Positions 1-6,506 of a stretch of 6,529 nt of DNA are shown one piece after another; position 1 is the stretch's first letter, and every line of letters starts with the position of its first letter. The stretch covers positions 1 to 6,529 of the forward strand of contig CAXYVC010000139.1 in the NCBI GenBank assembly GCA_964292295.1, written 5' to 3'. The notes under the pieces are model-generated. The model saw nothing but the letters and a program-made list of their open reading frames with translations. It was not told where the DNA came from and searched no databases. The translations under genes and the position numbers were made by a program. This DNA comes from CAXYVC01 sp964292295. Its GTDB lineage: Bacteria > Acidobacteriota > Holophagae > Holophagales > Holophagaceae.

Positions 1-509
1 AGCACCAGCATGCGGGCGCACCCCAGGCGCGCCCAGCCAAGGGAGCCCCGGGATCCCAGGCCCTCCTCCTGGTTGGTGCCGTGCACGTAGATCCACCGCG
101 CCAGGCTGTCGCAGCCCGGCCCCCGGTTCACGCCCTCCTCCAGGCCCTCCAGGGTGAGGATGCGGGTGAGGATCAGGTCCTCCTCCCGCGGCTCGCCGCT
201 CCAGCGCTCCCCCGTGGGCACCTGGGCCCGGAAGACGGCGCCCGCGGGCTCCCCCTCGCCGATGCGGCGGTGGATGCGGTGCCAGCCCACGGGCGTGCGG
301 TAGGAATCCTGCGCGCAGCCGAGCCCCCTGGCCGCGGTGGAGACGGGGTACTCCGCCGCCAGCACGCCCTCCTCCAGAAGGCCGATCCGCTGCCGGACGG
401 CATCCACCACCAGCAGCCGCGGGGGCAGCTCCCGGAAGGGCGAAGCCTCCCGGGCGAGGGCGCCGAGGCCAAGGGCGCGGTACCGGGCGGCAAGCACAGG
501 GTCGAGCAT
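1..509 (-). CDS. L,D-transpeptidase (YkuD domain), 5' part, runs off the window
   Basis: This minus-strand reading frame opens with an ATG at 509-507 and stays open for 169 codons to the window edge, so only the N-terminal part is present. L,D-transpeptidases cross-link peptidoglycan stem peptides or attach proteins to them through a catalytic cysteine. The family signs seen are a strand region LLVVDAVRQRIGLLEEG (about residues 32-48), a substrate-fold stretch with YRTPVGWHRIHRRIG (about 71-85), NRGPGCDS leading to the motif IYVHGTN with His143, and a GCARM motif with Cys164. No signal peptide is visible, as in a group of short YkuD proteins I recall. The catalytic region is irregular: in the family the Cys usually lies 16 residues after the His, but here that position is Trp159 (SLGW) and the GCARM Cys comes 5 residues later. 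No clear Shine-Dalgarno precedes the ATG; an in-frame GTG at 557-555 is an alternative start. It is divergent from the restriction operon and probably functionally unrelated. Confidence 0.8.
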   Translation of the reverse strand, partial: MLDPVLAARYRALGLGALAREASPFRELPPRLLVVDAVRQRIGLLEEGVLAAEYPVSTAARGLGCAQDSYRTPVGWHRIHRRIGEGEPAGAVFRAQVPTGERWSGEPREEDLILTRILTLEGLEEGVNRGPGCDSLARWIYVHGTNQEEGLGSRGSLGWARLGCARMLV

Positions 510-603
510 GGTTTCAGGATAGCGGTGCCGGCGGAGGAAGAAGCCTCGGCAGAGCACCTTGGGTTATCAATCCGCGATACTGATTTGTACCCCTGGAGCC
601 ACC
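510..603. promoter_or_regulatory. Divergent intergenic region, presumed promoters
   Basis: This 94-base gap separates two divergently transcribed genes, so promoters for both should lie in or next to it. GC falls to about 43% over 561-590, against well over 60% in the neighbouring genes, as is common at promoters. GATACT at 576-581 resembles a sigma-70 -10 element for the restriction operon, but I see no convincing -35 hexamer at 16-18 bases upstream; TTGGGT at 559-564 is only 11 bases away. On the minus strand TATCCT close to the transpeptidase ATG is -10-like but also lacks a partner. A weak inverted pair, ATCAAT (566-571) and ACTGAT (579-584), could be an operator but is too short to trust. 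No LexA-type box was seen. Confidence 0.3.
595..598 (+). promoter_or_regulatory. Ribosome binding site that sets the res start
   Basis: GGAG lies 5 bases before the ATG at 604. This supports ATG 604 over the longer in-frame TTG at 559, which would add 15 residues with no purine-rich site in front of it and no resemblance to the family N-terminus. The protein from ATG 604 begins MALHPEFPASPYAPLLPEH, the usual opening of this Res family as I remember it. Confidence 0.6.
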
Positions 604-3333
604 ATGGCGCTTCACCCGGAATTCCCAGCATCCCCCTACGCCCCGCTTCTGCCAGAACACCGCTGGTTCCCCGCAGATGAAGCCCTGCGGGATACTGCCT
701 ACGAGAAGCTCCTGCCCCCACTCGTTGCCAAGCTCCGCCAGGAGGTCCACGCCTGGCGCGCCAGCGGATACGCCGGTGCCTCGGCCACCACACAAGCCCT
801 GCTTCATTGGTGGTTCGATGCAGAGCATCTGCTGGAGCAATCGGATGGCACGCTTGCGCCATTCAGGTATTACTTTGCGCAGCGCGAGGCCGTCGAAACC
901 GCCATCTGGCTCCACGAGGTCCGGCGTGCACGGGATCGTTTCGACCTCCTGCGCTTTGACGCCTCTGGCGCCGTTTCCAGTGGCATGTTCGACGAGGCCT
1001 GGCCCCGGTACGTTCTCAAGCTGGCCACGGGTGCGGGCAAGACCAAGGTGCTCTCCCTTCTTCTCGCCTGGAGTTTCTTCCACAAGTTGTATGAGCCCGA
1101 TTCCACCCTCGCCCGCAACTTCCTGGTCATCGCGCCCAACATCATCGTGCTGGATCGCCTGCGCGCCGACTTCGACGGTCTGAAGATCTTCTTCAACGAC
1201 CCCATCCTGCCTGACAACGGCTACGAGGGCCGCAACTGGCATGACGATTTCCAGCTCACCCTGCACATCCAGGACGACGTGCGCGTGGTGCGTGAGGTGG
1301 GGAACATCTTTCTCACCAACATCCACCGCGTGTTTCTGGGCGACACGGCGGAACCGAGCCTGGAAGACGATGATCTGCGGGACTACTTCCTGGATCCATT
1401 CGGCCCCAAACCCGTGGGGAAGACCACGGACAGCAGGACCGATCTGGGCGAGATCATCCGGGAGGTTGGGGAATTGGCCGTCTTCAACGACGAGGCCCAC
1501 CACATTCACGATCCTCGCATGGCCTGGTTCAAGTCCATCCAGGACATCCACCACCGTCTGCTCCAGAAGGATCGCCAGCTTTCCATTCAGATCGATGTCA
1601 CCGCCACGCCGCGCCACGACAACGGCGCCATCTTCGTCCAGACCGTCTCGGACTACCCGCTGGTGGAAGCCATCGCCCAGAACGTGGTCAAGCACCCCGT
1701 GCTGCCCGACGCCGCCAGCCGCGCTCGCCTGGAGGAACGCCAGAGTGCGCTTTTCTCCGAGAGATACGAAGACTACCTCCGGCTCGGCATCGAGGAGTGG
1801 AAGAAGAGCTATGCGGAACATGAAGCCCTCGGCAAGAAGGCCGTGCTTTTCGTGATGGTGGACGACACCAAGAACTGTGACGAAGTGGGCGCCTACCTCG
1901 CCAAAACCTGCCCCGAATTGCATGGGGAGGGCTCCGTGCTGGTGATCCACACCAAGAACAACGGCGACATCTCCGAAAGCGCCACAGGCAAGAACAAGGA
2001 CGAACTGGAGAAGCTCCGCAAGCAGTCCAACGAGATCGATTCCTGGAAATCCCCCTGCAAGGCCATCGTCTCGGTGCTCATGCTGAAGGAAGGCTGGGAC
2101 GTGCGGAACGTCACCACCATCGTGGGCCTGCGTTCCTATACCTCCAAGTCCAACATCCTGCCCGAGCAGACCCTGGGCCGGGGGCTGCGAAGGATGTACT
2201 TCGGCACCAACACCCGGGAAACCGTTTCCGTCATGGGAACGCCCGCCTTCATGGATTTTGTGGAAACGATCCAGAGCGAGGGCGTCACCTTCGAGCACGT
2301 TCCCATGGGTGTGGGCACAACGAAGCAGGATTCCCTGGTGGTCGAAGTCGAACGTGGCAACCCCGACAAGGACCTGGACACTCTCGACATCGCCCTCCCC
2401 CGCATGAGCCGCCGCTACCAGCGCGAATACAGGGATCTGGACGAACTGGACCCCGCCTCCATTCCCGGCGAACGCCTTCCTCTCAAGATCTTCAGCCCCG
2501 AGGAAACCCGCGAGATCGTCTTCAAACGGATGCTGGATTCGGAAGTAGATCACACCATCCAGTTGGACGGCACAGGAGCTGGCGACTACCGCTCCGCAGT
2601 GGCCTTCTTCGCCCGGCAGCTCATGAGAGAGCTCCGCCTTGTGGGCGGCTACGACATCCTCTACGGCAAGGTGAAGACCTTCATCCGCGCGCACCTCTTC
2701 GAGCCATCCCCCGTGGATCTGGAGAGCGCCCAGCTTCTGCGGAACCTGTCCGAGCCCGAAGCCGGGAAGCGGCTCTTCGAAGGTTTCAAGGCGGCCGTCA
2801 ACGCCCTGACCCTCCAGGAAACCGGCACGAGCCGGATCGAGGCCATGATCCGCCTGCGGGACACGCGCCCCTTCCGCACCGAGCACCGCCCTTTTCTGGC
2901 CGCCTCCAAGTCTGTCTTCAACCGCATCGTGGGTGAACCCAACGCGGGCGGCTTCGAGTTGAGCTTCGCCGCCTTCCTGCAGGGCGCCGAAGACGTGGCC
3001 GCCTTCGCCAAGAACTACCTGGCCGTGGGCTTCAAGCTCGACTACGTGAAGACCGACGGCGACCTTTCCACCTACACCCCCGATTTCCTGGTGAAGACCG
3101 GAGATGGCCACGTCTGGATCGTCGAGACCAAGGGACGCGAGGAACTGGACCTCCCCCGCAAGATGGCGCGCCTGCGCCAGTGGTGCCTGGACGCCACCGA
3201 GGCCAGCAAGGAGGACGGGGGCACGGTCTACCGATTCGTGTACGTGGACCAGGAGGGGTTTGAAAAACACACGCCGAAAACCTTTGCGGCGCTGGCAGCC
3301 AGCTTCACGGAATACCAGGAGACCGTGAAATGA
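604..3333 (+). CDS. res: Type III-like restriction endonuclease/helicase subunit (Res)
   Basis: A 909-residue protein predicted to cleave DNA that lacks the host's methyl mark, using ATP hydrolysis for translocation and acting with the Mod protein encoded downstream. Superfamily 2 helicase motifs appear in order: motif I ATGAGKT with Lys146, motif II DEAH at 296-299, motif III TATP at 333-336, and motif VI QTLGRGLRR at 522-530. The C-terminus carries a PD-(D/E)xK nuclease: Pro-Asp827, then Glu841-Thr-Lys843 within IVETKGREELD. All catalytic residues look intact, so the enzyme is probably active. The length is near that of classical type III Res subunits (roughly 900-1000 residues). From memory it resembles the group annotated as BPTD_3080-family restriction endonucleases; I could not check this. 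Its stop overlaps the start of the next gene by 4 bases (ATGA), pointing to one transcript and coupled translation. Base composition is uniform and high-GC, like the flanking gene, so it is not an obvious recent arrival. Confidence 0.93.
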   Translation: MALHPEFPASPYAPLLPEHRWFPADEALRDTAYEKLLPPLVAKLRQEVHAWRASGYAGASATTQALLHWWFDAEHLLEQSDGTLAPFRYYFAQREAVETAIWLHEVRRARDRFDLLRFDASGAVSSGMFDEAWPRYVLKLATGAGKTKVLSLLLAWSFFHKLYEPDSTLARNFLVIAPNIIVLDRLRADFDGLKIFFNDPILPDNGYEGRNWHDDFQLTLHIQDDVRVVREVGNIFLTNIHRVFLGDTAEPSLEDDDLRDYFLDPFGPKPVGKTTDSRTDLGEIIREVGELAVFNDEAHHIHDPRMAWFKSIQDIHHRLLQKDRQLSIQIDVTATPRHDNGAIFVQTVSDYPLVEAIAQNVVKHPVLPDAASRARLEERQSALFSERYEDYLRLGIEEWKKSYAEHEALGKKAVLFVMVDDTKNCDEVGAYLAKTCPELHGEGSVLVIHTKNNGDISESATGKNKDELEKLRKQSNEIDSWKSPCKAIVSVLMLKEGWDVRNVTTIVGLRSYTSKSNILPEQTLGRGLRRMYFGTNTRETVSVMGTPAFMDFVETIQSEGVTFEHVPMGVGTTKQDSLVVEVERGNPDKDLDTLDIALPRMSRRYQREYRDLDELDPASIPGERLPLKIFSPEETREIVFKRMLDSEVDHTIQLDGTGAGDYRSAVAFFARQLMRELRLVGGYDILYGKVKTFIRAHLFEPSPVDLESAQLLRNLSEPEAGKRLFEGFKAAVNALTLQETGTSRIEAMIRLRDTRPFRTEHRPFLAASKSVFNRIVGEPNAGGFELSFAAFLQGAEDVAAFAKNYLAVGFKLDYVKTDGDLSTYTPDFLVKTGDGHVWIVETKGREELDLPRKMARLRQWCLDATEASKEDGGTVYRFVYVDQEGFEKHTPKTFAALAASFTEYQETVK
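3317..3321 (+). promoter_or_regulatory. Ribosome binding site for the Bro-N/DinD-like gene
   Basis: AGGAG sits inside the end of res, 8 bases before the ATG at 3330. Together with the ATGA overlap it makes the 3330 start convincing and suggests that ribosomes finishing res reinitiate on the next gene. Confidence 0.6.
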
Positions 3334-4247
3334 GCGCAGAGCATTCGAACCCCGAACACCGCATTGCCCTCTTCCAGAAGAAGGAGGTTCGCCGCGCCCT
3401 CCATGCCGATGAATGGTGGTTTGTCATCACGGATGTGATCGCCGCATTGACGGATTCGGTGAATCCTTCCGACTACCTCAAGAAGCTCCGGAAACGTGAC
3501 CCTTCGCTCTCTGAAGCCTTCCAAGGGGGGGGACAACTTGCCCCCCCCCCTGGGTTGCGATTCGAGACGCCGGGAGGACCCCAGGCTCTCCAATGCTGGA
3601 ACACGGAAGGCATCTTCCGCCTCATCCAGTCCATCCCCAGCCCCAAGGCCGAGCCCTTCAAGCGCTGGCTGGCCAAGGTGGGCTACGAGCGGGTGCAGGA
3701 GATCGAGAACCCCGAGCTGGCAAGCAAGCGCACGCGGGCCATCTACAAGGCCAAGGGCTACCCGGACGACTGGATCGAGAAGCGCATGCGCGCCATCGCC
3801 ATCCGGGACGAACTGACGGACGAATGGAAGAAGCGAGGCGTCAAGGAACAACGCGAATACGCCATCCTCACCGCCGAGATCTCCCAGGCCACCTTTGGCC
3901 TCACCCCCAGCCAGTACACGGCGCTGAAGGGCCTGGGGCGCGAGAACCTGCGGGACCACATGAACGACCTGGAGTTGATCTTCTCCATGCTGGGCGAGGC
4001 TGCCACCACCGAGATCGCCCGGAATGTGGATGCCAAAGGCTTTCCCGAGAACAAGCAAGCCGCCCGCGACGGCGGCAACGTCGCCGGAAACGCACGGCGC
4101 GAACTGGAGAAGAAAAGTGGCCGGAAAGTGGTCACCCACGAAAACTACCTGGGCCTCACCCAGGCCGAAGAGAAGGCCAAGACGCTGGAAGACGGCCCTT
4201 CTTCAGCCACAAAGACCACCAAGAAACCCCGATCAAGGAAACCCTGA
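3330..4247 (+). CDS. Bro-N / DinD-like accessory protein of the restriction operon
   Basis: A 305-residue protein whose N-terminal part (about 9-113) looks like the Bro-N domain of baculovirus BRO proteins and phage antirepressors, ending in NTEG (91-94) and SIPSPKAEPFKRW (101-113). The C-terminal part (about 191-285), with LTPSQY, NLRDHM (206-211) and LELIFSMLGEAATTEIAR, matches the pattern of E. coli DinD (KILDHM...TELAANLF), a DNA-damage-induced protein reported to inhibit RecA. The last 20 residues are lysine-rich and probably disordered. Proteins of this type often sit inside type I restriction operons, and this one lies between res and mod. A role in regulation, DNA binding or damage protection is inference; no enzyme motif is visible. 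The Bro-N domain is encoded across a G8 tract (residues 66-68) and a C10 tract (residues 71-74), in frame in this copy. No separate promoter or LexA box was seen, so damage induction like E. coli dinD is not supported. Confidence 0.85.
   Translation: MSAEHSNPEHRIALFQKKEVRRALHADEWWFVITDVIAALTDSVNPSDYLKKLRKRDPSLSEAFQGGGQLAPPPGLRFETPGGPQALQCWNTEGIFRLIQSIPSPKAEPFKRWLAKVGYERVQEIENPELASKRTRAIYKAKGYPDDWIEKRMRAIAIRDELTDEWKKRGVKEQREYAILTAEISQATFGLTPSQYTALKGLGRENLRDHMNDLELIFSMLGEAATTEIARNVDAKGFPENKQAARDGGNVAGNARRELEKKSGRKVVTHENYLGLTQAEEKAKTLEDGPSSATKTTKKPRSRKP
3525..3550. repeat. G8 and C10 homopolymer tracts forming an inverted repeat
   Basis: Eight consecutive G (3525-3532) are followed by the 8-base spacer ACAACTTG and then ten consecutive C (3541-3550). 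They encode Gly66-Gly68 and the end of Ala71 to Pro74 of the Bro-N protein. The tracts are complementary and can form an 8-base-pair all-G:C stem with an 8-base loop. Runs of this length are known slippage sites in phase-variable genes of other bacteria, and they are also prone to sequencing error. The current lengths keep the gene open. Confidence 0.9.
4235..4239 (+). promoter_or_regulatory. Ribosome binding site for mod
   Basis: AAGGA lies within the end of the Bro-N/DinD-like gene, 10 bases before the ATG at 4250. Spacing is a little long but acceptable. It supports ATG 4250 over the longer open frame that extends upstream antiphase through the preceding gene and encodes no recognisable protein there. 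Confidence 0.45.
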
Positions 4248-4249
4248 CC

Positions 4250-6439
4250 ATGGCTCGCCCCCCACAAGAATCCCAACGCTACGAACTCAGCGATGCCGAA
4301 AAGCGCGATCTCATCGCATTGATCCAGGCGGGCAAGCCCCTGCCGGAGAAGTACCGCTTCCTGCTCTTCGCCGACAAGCGCGAGGTGGAGCTGGTATGGA
4401 ACGGCAAGACCCGGGACGTGTGCACAGCCATCCTGCCCTTCCAGACCCTGGAGCACATCGACGAGCCACGGAAGGAGCGCTACGAGGAGGGCCTGCTCCA
4501 GGGCCTCGACAGCACAGGGCGCCAGGCCAAGGGCTGGACCAACAAGCTCATCTGGGGCGACAACAAGCTGATCCTCTCCAGCCTCAAGTCCGGCGCCCTG
4601 CGCCGCCAGATCGAGGAGGCGGGCGGGCTCAAGCTCATCTACATCGACCCGCCCTTCGACGTGGGCGCCGACTTCAGCATGGACATCGAGATCGGCGGCG
4701 AGACCTTCCACAAGGAGCCCAACCTCCTGGAACAGATCGCCTACCGGGATACTTGGGGGCGTGGAGCGGATAGCTTTATCGCCATGATCTATGAACGAAT
4801 TGAAATAATGCGTGATCTGCTTGCAGAAGACGGTAGTTTTTTTCTTCACTGCGATTGGAGAGTCTCACCATATCTTCGATTAGTCCTAGATGAAACTTTT
4901 GGGCGAGAAAATTTCAGAAATGAAATTTACTGGTATTACTACAACAAAATGCCTGATACACGGAAAGGCGTTTTCCCTCGTTCAACAGACACCATTCTTT
5001 GGTATGTGAAGGATCGAAATCGCGGCTATTGCTTTCATCCGCTAGAAGAGCCGCGAGAAAAGGCTGTTAAACAACTTCAACGTGTAAAAGTGAATGGCAA
5101 GATGATCAATGCCAGAGATGAGGATGGGAACGTTCTTTACTCAGATCGCACAGAAAGGGTTGTAGATAATGTCTGGCGACTTTCAATGCTTCAACCCGCT
5201 GATAAAACCGAAAATCTCTTTTATCCAACCCAGAAGCCGGAATCGCTCCTTGATCGGATTCTCAAAGCAACAACCAACCCCGGTGATCTCATCGCCGATT
5301 TCTTCTGCGGCTCCGGCACCACGGCCGCCGTGGCTGAAAAACTGGGACGAAAGTGGATCGCGACGGACCTTGGCAAGTTCGGGATCCACACCACGCGGAA
5401 GCGGCTCATCCAGGTGCAGCGGGATCTGAAGTCTGCAGGCCAGGAGTTCCGGGCCTTCGAGGTGCTGAACCTGGGGCGCTACGAGCGCCAGGCCTACCTG
5501 AACGTGGGCGGCAACCTCAGCAAGAAGCGGAAGGAAGAGGCCCTGGCCCGCAAGGAGGCCGAGTTCCGCGAGCTGATCCTGCGCGCTTACAAGGCCCAGG
5601 CGCTCGACGGCGAGGCCTTCTTCCATGGGCGGAACGCGGGGCGGCTCGTGGTGGTGGGCCCCATCAACCTGCCCGTGGGCCGCCTCTTCGTGGAGGAGGT
5701 CATCACCGAATGCCGCAAGCGCGGCGCCACCCGCGTGGATGTGCTGGCCTTCGAGTTCGAGATGGGCCTCTTCCCGGCCGTGCTGGAGGAGGCCAAGGCC
5801 AAGGGCATCGACATCGCGCCCAAGACCATCCCGCCCGAGGTCTTCGACAAGCGCGCCGTGGACAAGGGCCAGGTGCGCTTCGCGGACATCAGCTACGTGG
5901 AGGCCACGCCGCGCTTTGACGCCAAGGACAAGCTGCGCCTCCGCGTCGAGCTCACGGACTTCTCGGTCTACCACAGCCAGGGCCTGGCGGATTCGCTGGC
6001 CAAGGAGCTGAAGGAAGGCAAGAGCGAGGTCATCTGCGACGGTGGCCAGCTCGTCAAGGTGAGCAAGGACAAGCAGGGCGTCGTCACCCGTGACGTGCTC
6101 ACCAAGCATTGGACCGACTGGGTGGACTACTGGGCCGTGGACTTCGACTACGAAAGCCGCAAGGAAGTCATCAAGGTTCCCGTGAGCCTCGGCCTGGACG
6201 TGAACGAGGGCGGCATGCGCCCGCTGGAAGGCGTGGAGCTGGATTACGAGGAACGCTGGACCGGGGCCTACATCTTCGAGAACGAGTGGCAGAGCTTCCG
6301 CACTCGCCGGAACCGCGAGCTGGAGCGCATCTCGGCCTCCCACGCCTACCCAGCCCCCGGGCGCTACATCATCGCCGTGAAGGTGGTGGACATCTTCGGC
6401 AACGACACCATGAGCCTGCTGCCCATCCACGTCGACTGA
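4250..6439 (+). CDS. mod: Beta-class adenine-N6 DNA methyltransferase, type III Mod-like
   Basis: A 729-residue protein predicted to transfer a methyl group from S-adenosylmethionine to adenine N6 in the system's recognition site and, as in type III systems, to give the Res partner its specificity. The catalytic motif IV is DPPF at 133-136. The AdoMet-binding motif I, DFFCGSGTT, is at 350-358, with a following acidic residue Asp373 in KWIATD. Motif IV before motif I with the recognition domain between them defines the beta class. PTQKPESLLDRIL just before motif I fits motif X. After the methylase core comes a long C-terminal region (about 380-729) containing LVVVGPINLPVGR (from about residue 466) and ending in a beta-rich stretch PGRYIIAVKVVDIFGN near 703-718. 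It starts 2 bases after the preceding stop and is the last gene of the operon. Residues about 174-344 are encoded by markedly AT-rich DNA, unlike the rest. The target sequence cannot be read from the protein. Confidence 0.93.
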   Translation: MARPPQESQRYELSDAEKRDLIALIQAGKPLPEKYRFLLFADKREVELVWNGKTRDVCTAILPFQTLEHIDEPRKERYEEGLLQGLDSTGRQAKGWTNKLIWGDNKLILSSLKSGALRRQIEEAGGLKLIYIDPPFDVGADFSMDIEIGGETFHKEPNLLEQIAYRDTWGRGADSFIAMIYERIEIMRDLLAEDGSFFLHCDWRVSPYLRLVLDETFGRENFRNEIYWYYYNKMPDTRKGVFPRSTDTILWYVKDRNRGYCFHPLEEPREKAVKQLQRVKVNGKMINARDEDGNVLYSDRTERVVDNVWRLSMLQPADKTENLFYPTQKPESLLDRILKATTNPGDLIADFFCGSGTTAAVAEKLGRKWIATDLGKFGIHTTRKRLIQVQRDLKSAGQEFRAFEVLNLGRYERQAYLNVGGNLSKKRKEEALARKEAEFRELILRAYKAQALDGEAFFHGRNAGRLVVVGPINLPVGRLFVEEVITECRKRGATRVDVLAFEFEMGLFPAVLEEAKAKGIDIAPKTIPPEVFDKRAVDKGQVRFADISYVEATPRFDAKDKLRLRVELTDFSVYHSQGLADSLAKELKEGKSEVICDGGQLVKVSKDKQGVVTRDVLTKHWTDWVDYWAVDFDYESRKEVIKVPVSLGLDVNEGGMRPLEGVELDYEERWTGAYIFENEWQSFRTRRNRELERISASHAYPAPGRYIIAVKVVDIFGNDTMSLLPIHVD
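4770..5280 (+). other. AT-rich island spanning the Mod target-recognition region
   Basis: By hand count, 4801-5280 is about 43% GC, whereas blocks just outside are higher: 4561-4620 about 67%, 4681-4740 about 62%, 5281-5340 about 63%, 5641-5700 about 72%. Codons rare in the rest of the operon (ATA, TTA, CTA, AGA) cluster here. The reading frame continues through both edges. The island covers Mod residues about 174-344, between motif IV and motif I, so it includes the intermediate methylase motifs, the recognition domain and motif X but leaves both core motifs in host-like sequence. The simplest reading is that this segment was replaced by recombination with a foreign allele. Confidence 0.8.
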
Positions 6440-6448
6440 CGGGGCGAT

Positions 6449-6474
6449 CGGGGGGTTGTGGCGTCAACTCCCCG
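6449..6474 (+). terminator. Hairpin 10 bases after the mod stop
   Basis: CGGGGGGTTG (6449-6458) pairs with CAACTCCCCG (6465-6474) over 10 base pairs with one G-U wobble and a 6-base loop. It lies immediately after the last gene of the operon, where a terminator is expected. No T-run follows, so intrinsic termination would be atypical; it may instead stabilise the 3' end of the mRNA. Confidence 0.4.
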
Positions 6475-6480
6475 ACGCAC

Positions 6481-6506
6481 GCAGGCCCCGCGTACGCGGG
6501 GCCTGC
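6481..6506. terminator. Perfect 26-base GC-rich palindrome, probable terminator hairpin
   Basis: GCAGGCCCCGCG (6481-6492) and its exact complement CGCGGGGCCTGC (6495-6506) flank a central TA, so the whole 26 bases are self-complementary. It sits 6 bases after the preceding hairpin. No T-run is visible on either strand, so a classical intrinsic terminator is not proven; a bidirectional GC-rich terminator or a dispersed palindromic repeat are the alternatives. The remaining bases to the window end (6507-6529) show nothing I recognise. Confidence 0.45.

Noticed and set aside
559..603. TTG at 559 as the start of res
   Set aside because: No ribosome binding site in front, and the 15 extra residues do not resemble the family N-terminus; ATG 604 has GGAG 5 bases upstream.
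510..603. LexA or other SOS box controlling the DinD-like gene
   Set aside because: No CTGT-N8-ACAG-like site was seen here or just upstream of 3330, and the gene appears to be transcribed with res.
81..862. Open frames overlapping the left end, 81-680 (+) and 173-862 (-)
   Set aside because: Both give Pro/Arg/Ala-rich translations without domains and conflict with the YkuD frame, the start of res, or both.
514..3270. Long minus-strand open frame (918 codons) opposite res
   Set aside because: It mirrors the res codons in a high-GC gene, has no recognisable domain, and res on the other strand has all its catalytic motifs. It is a shadow frame.
3593..4249. Upstream extension of mod in its own frame
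   Set aside because: The 219 extra residues are antiphase translation of the Bro-N/DinD-like gene (Arg/Pro/His/Gly-rich); ATG 4250 has a ribosome binding site and starts a recognisable protein.
4837..4843. T7 run inside mod as a phase-variation tract
   Set aside because: Seven Ts is short for slippage and is expected by chance in the AT-rich island.
5183..6430. Minus-strand open frame (415 codons) opposite mod
   Set aside because: Low-complexity, Ala/Gly/Val/Leu/His-rich antisense translation with no family features, opposite a well-supported gene.
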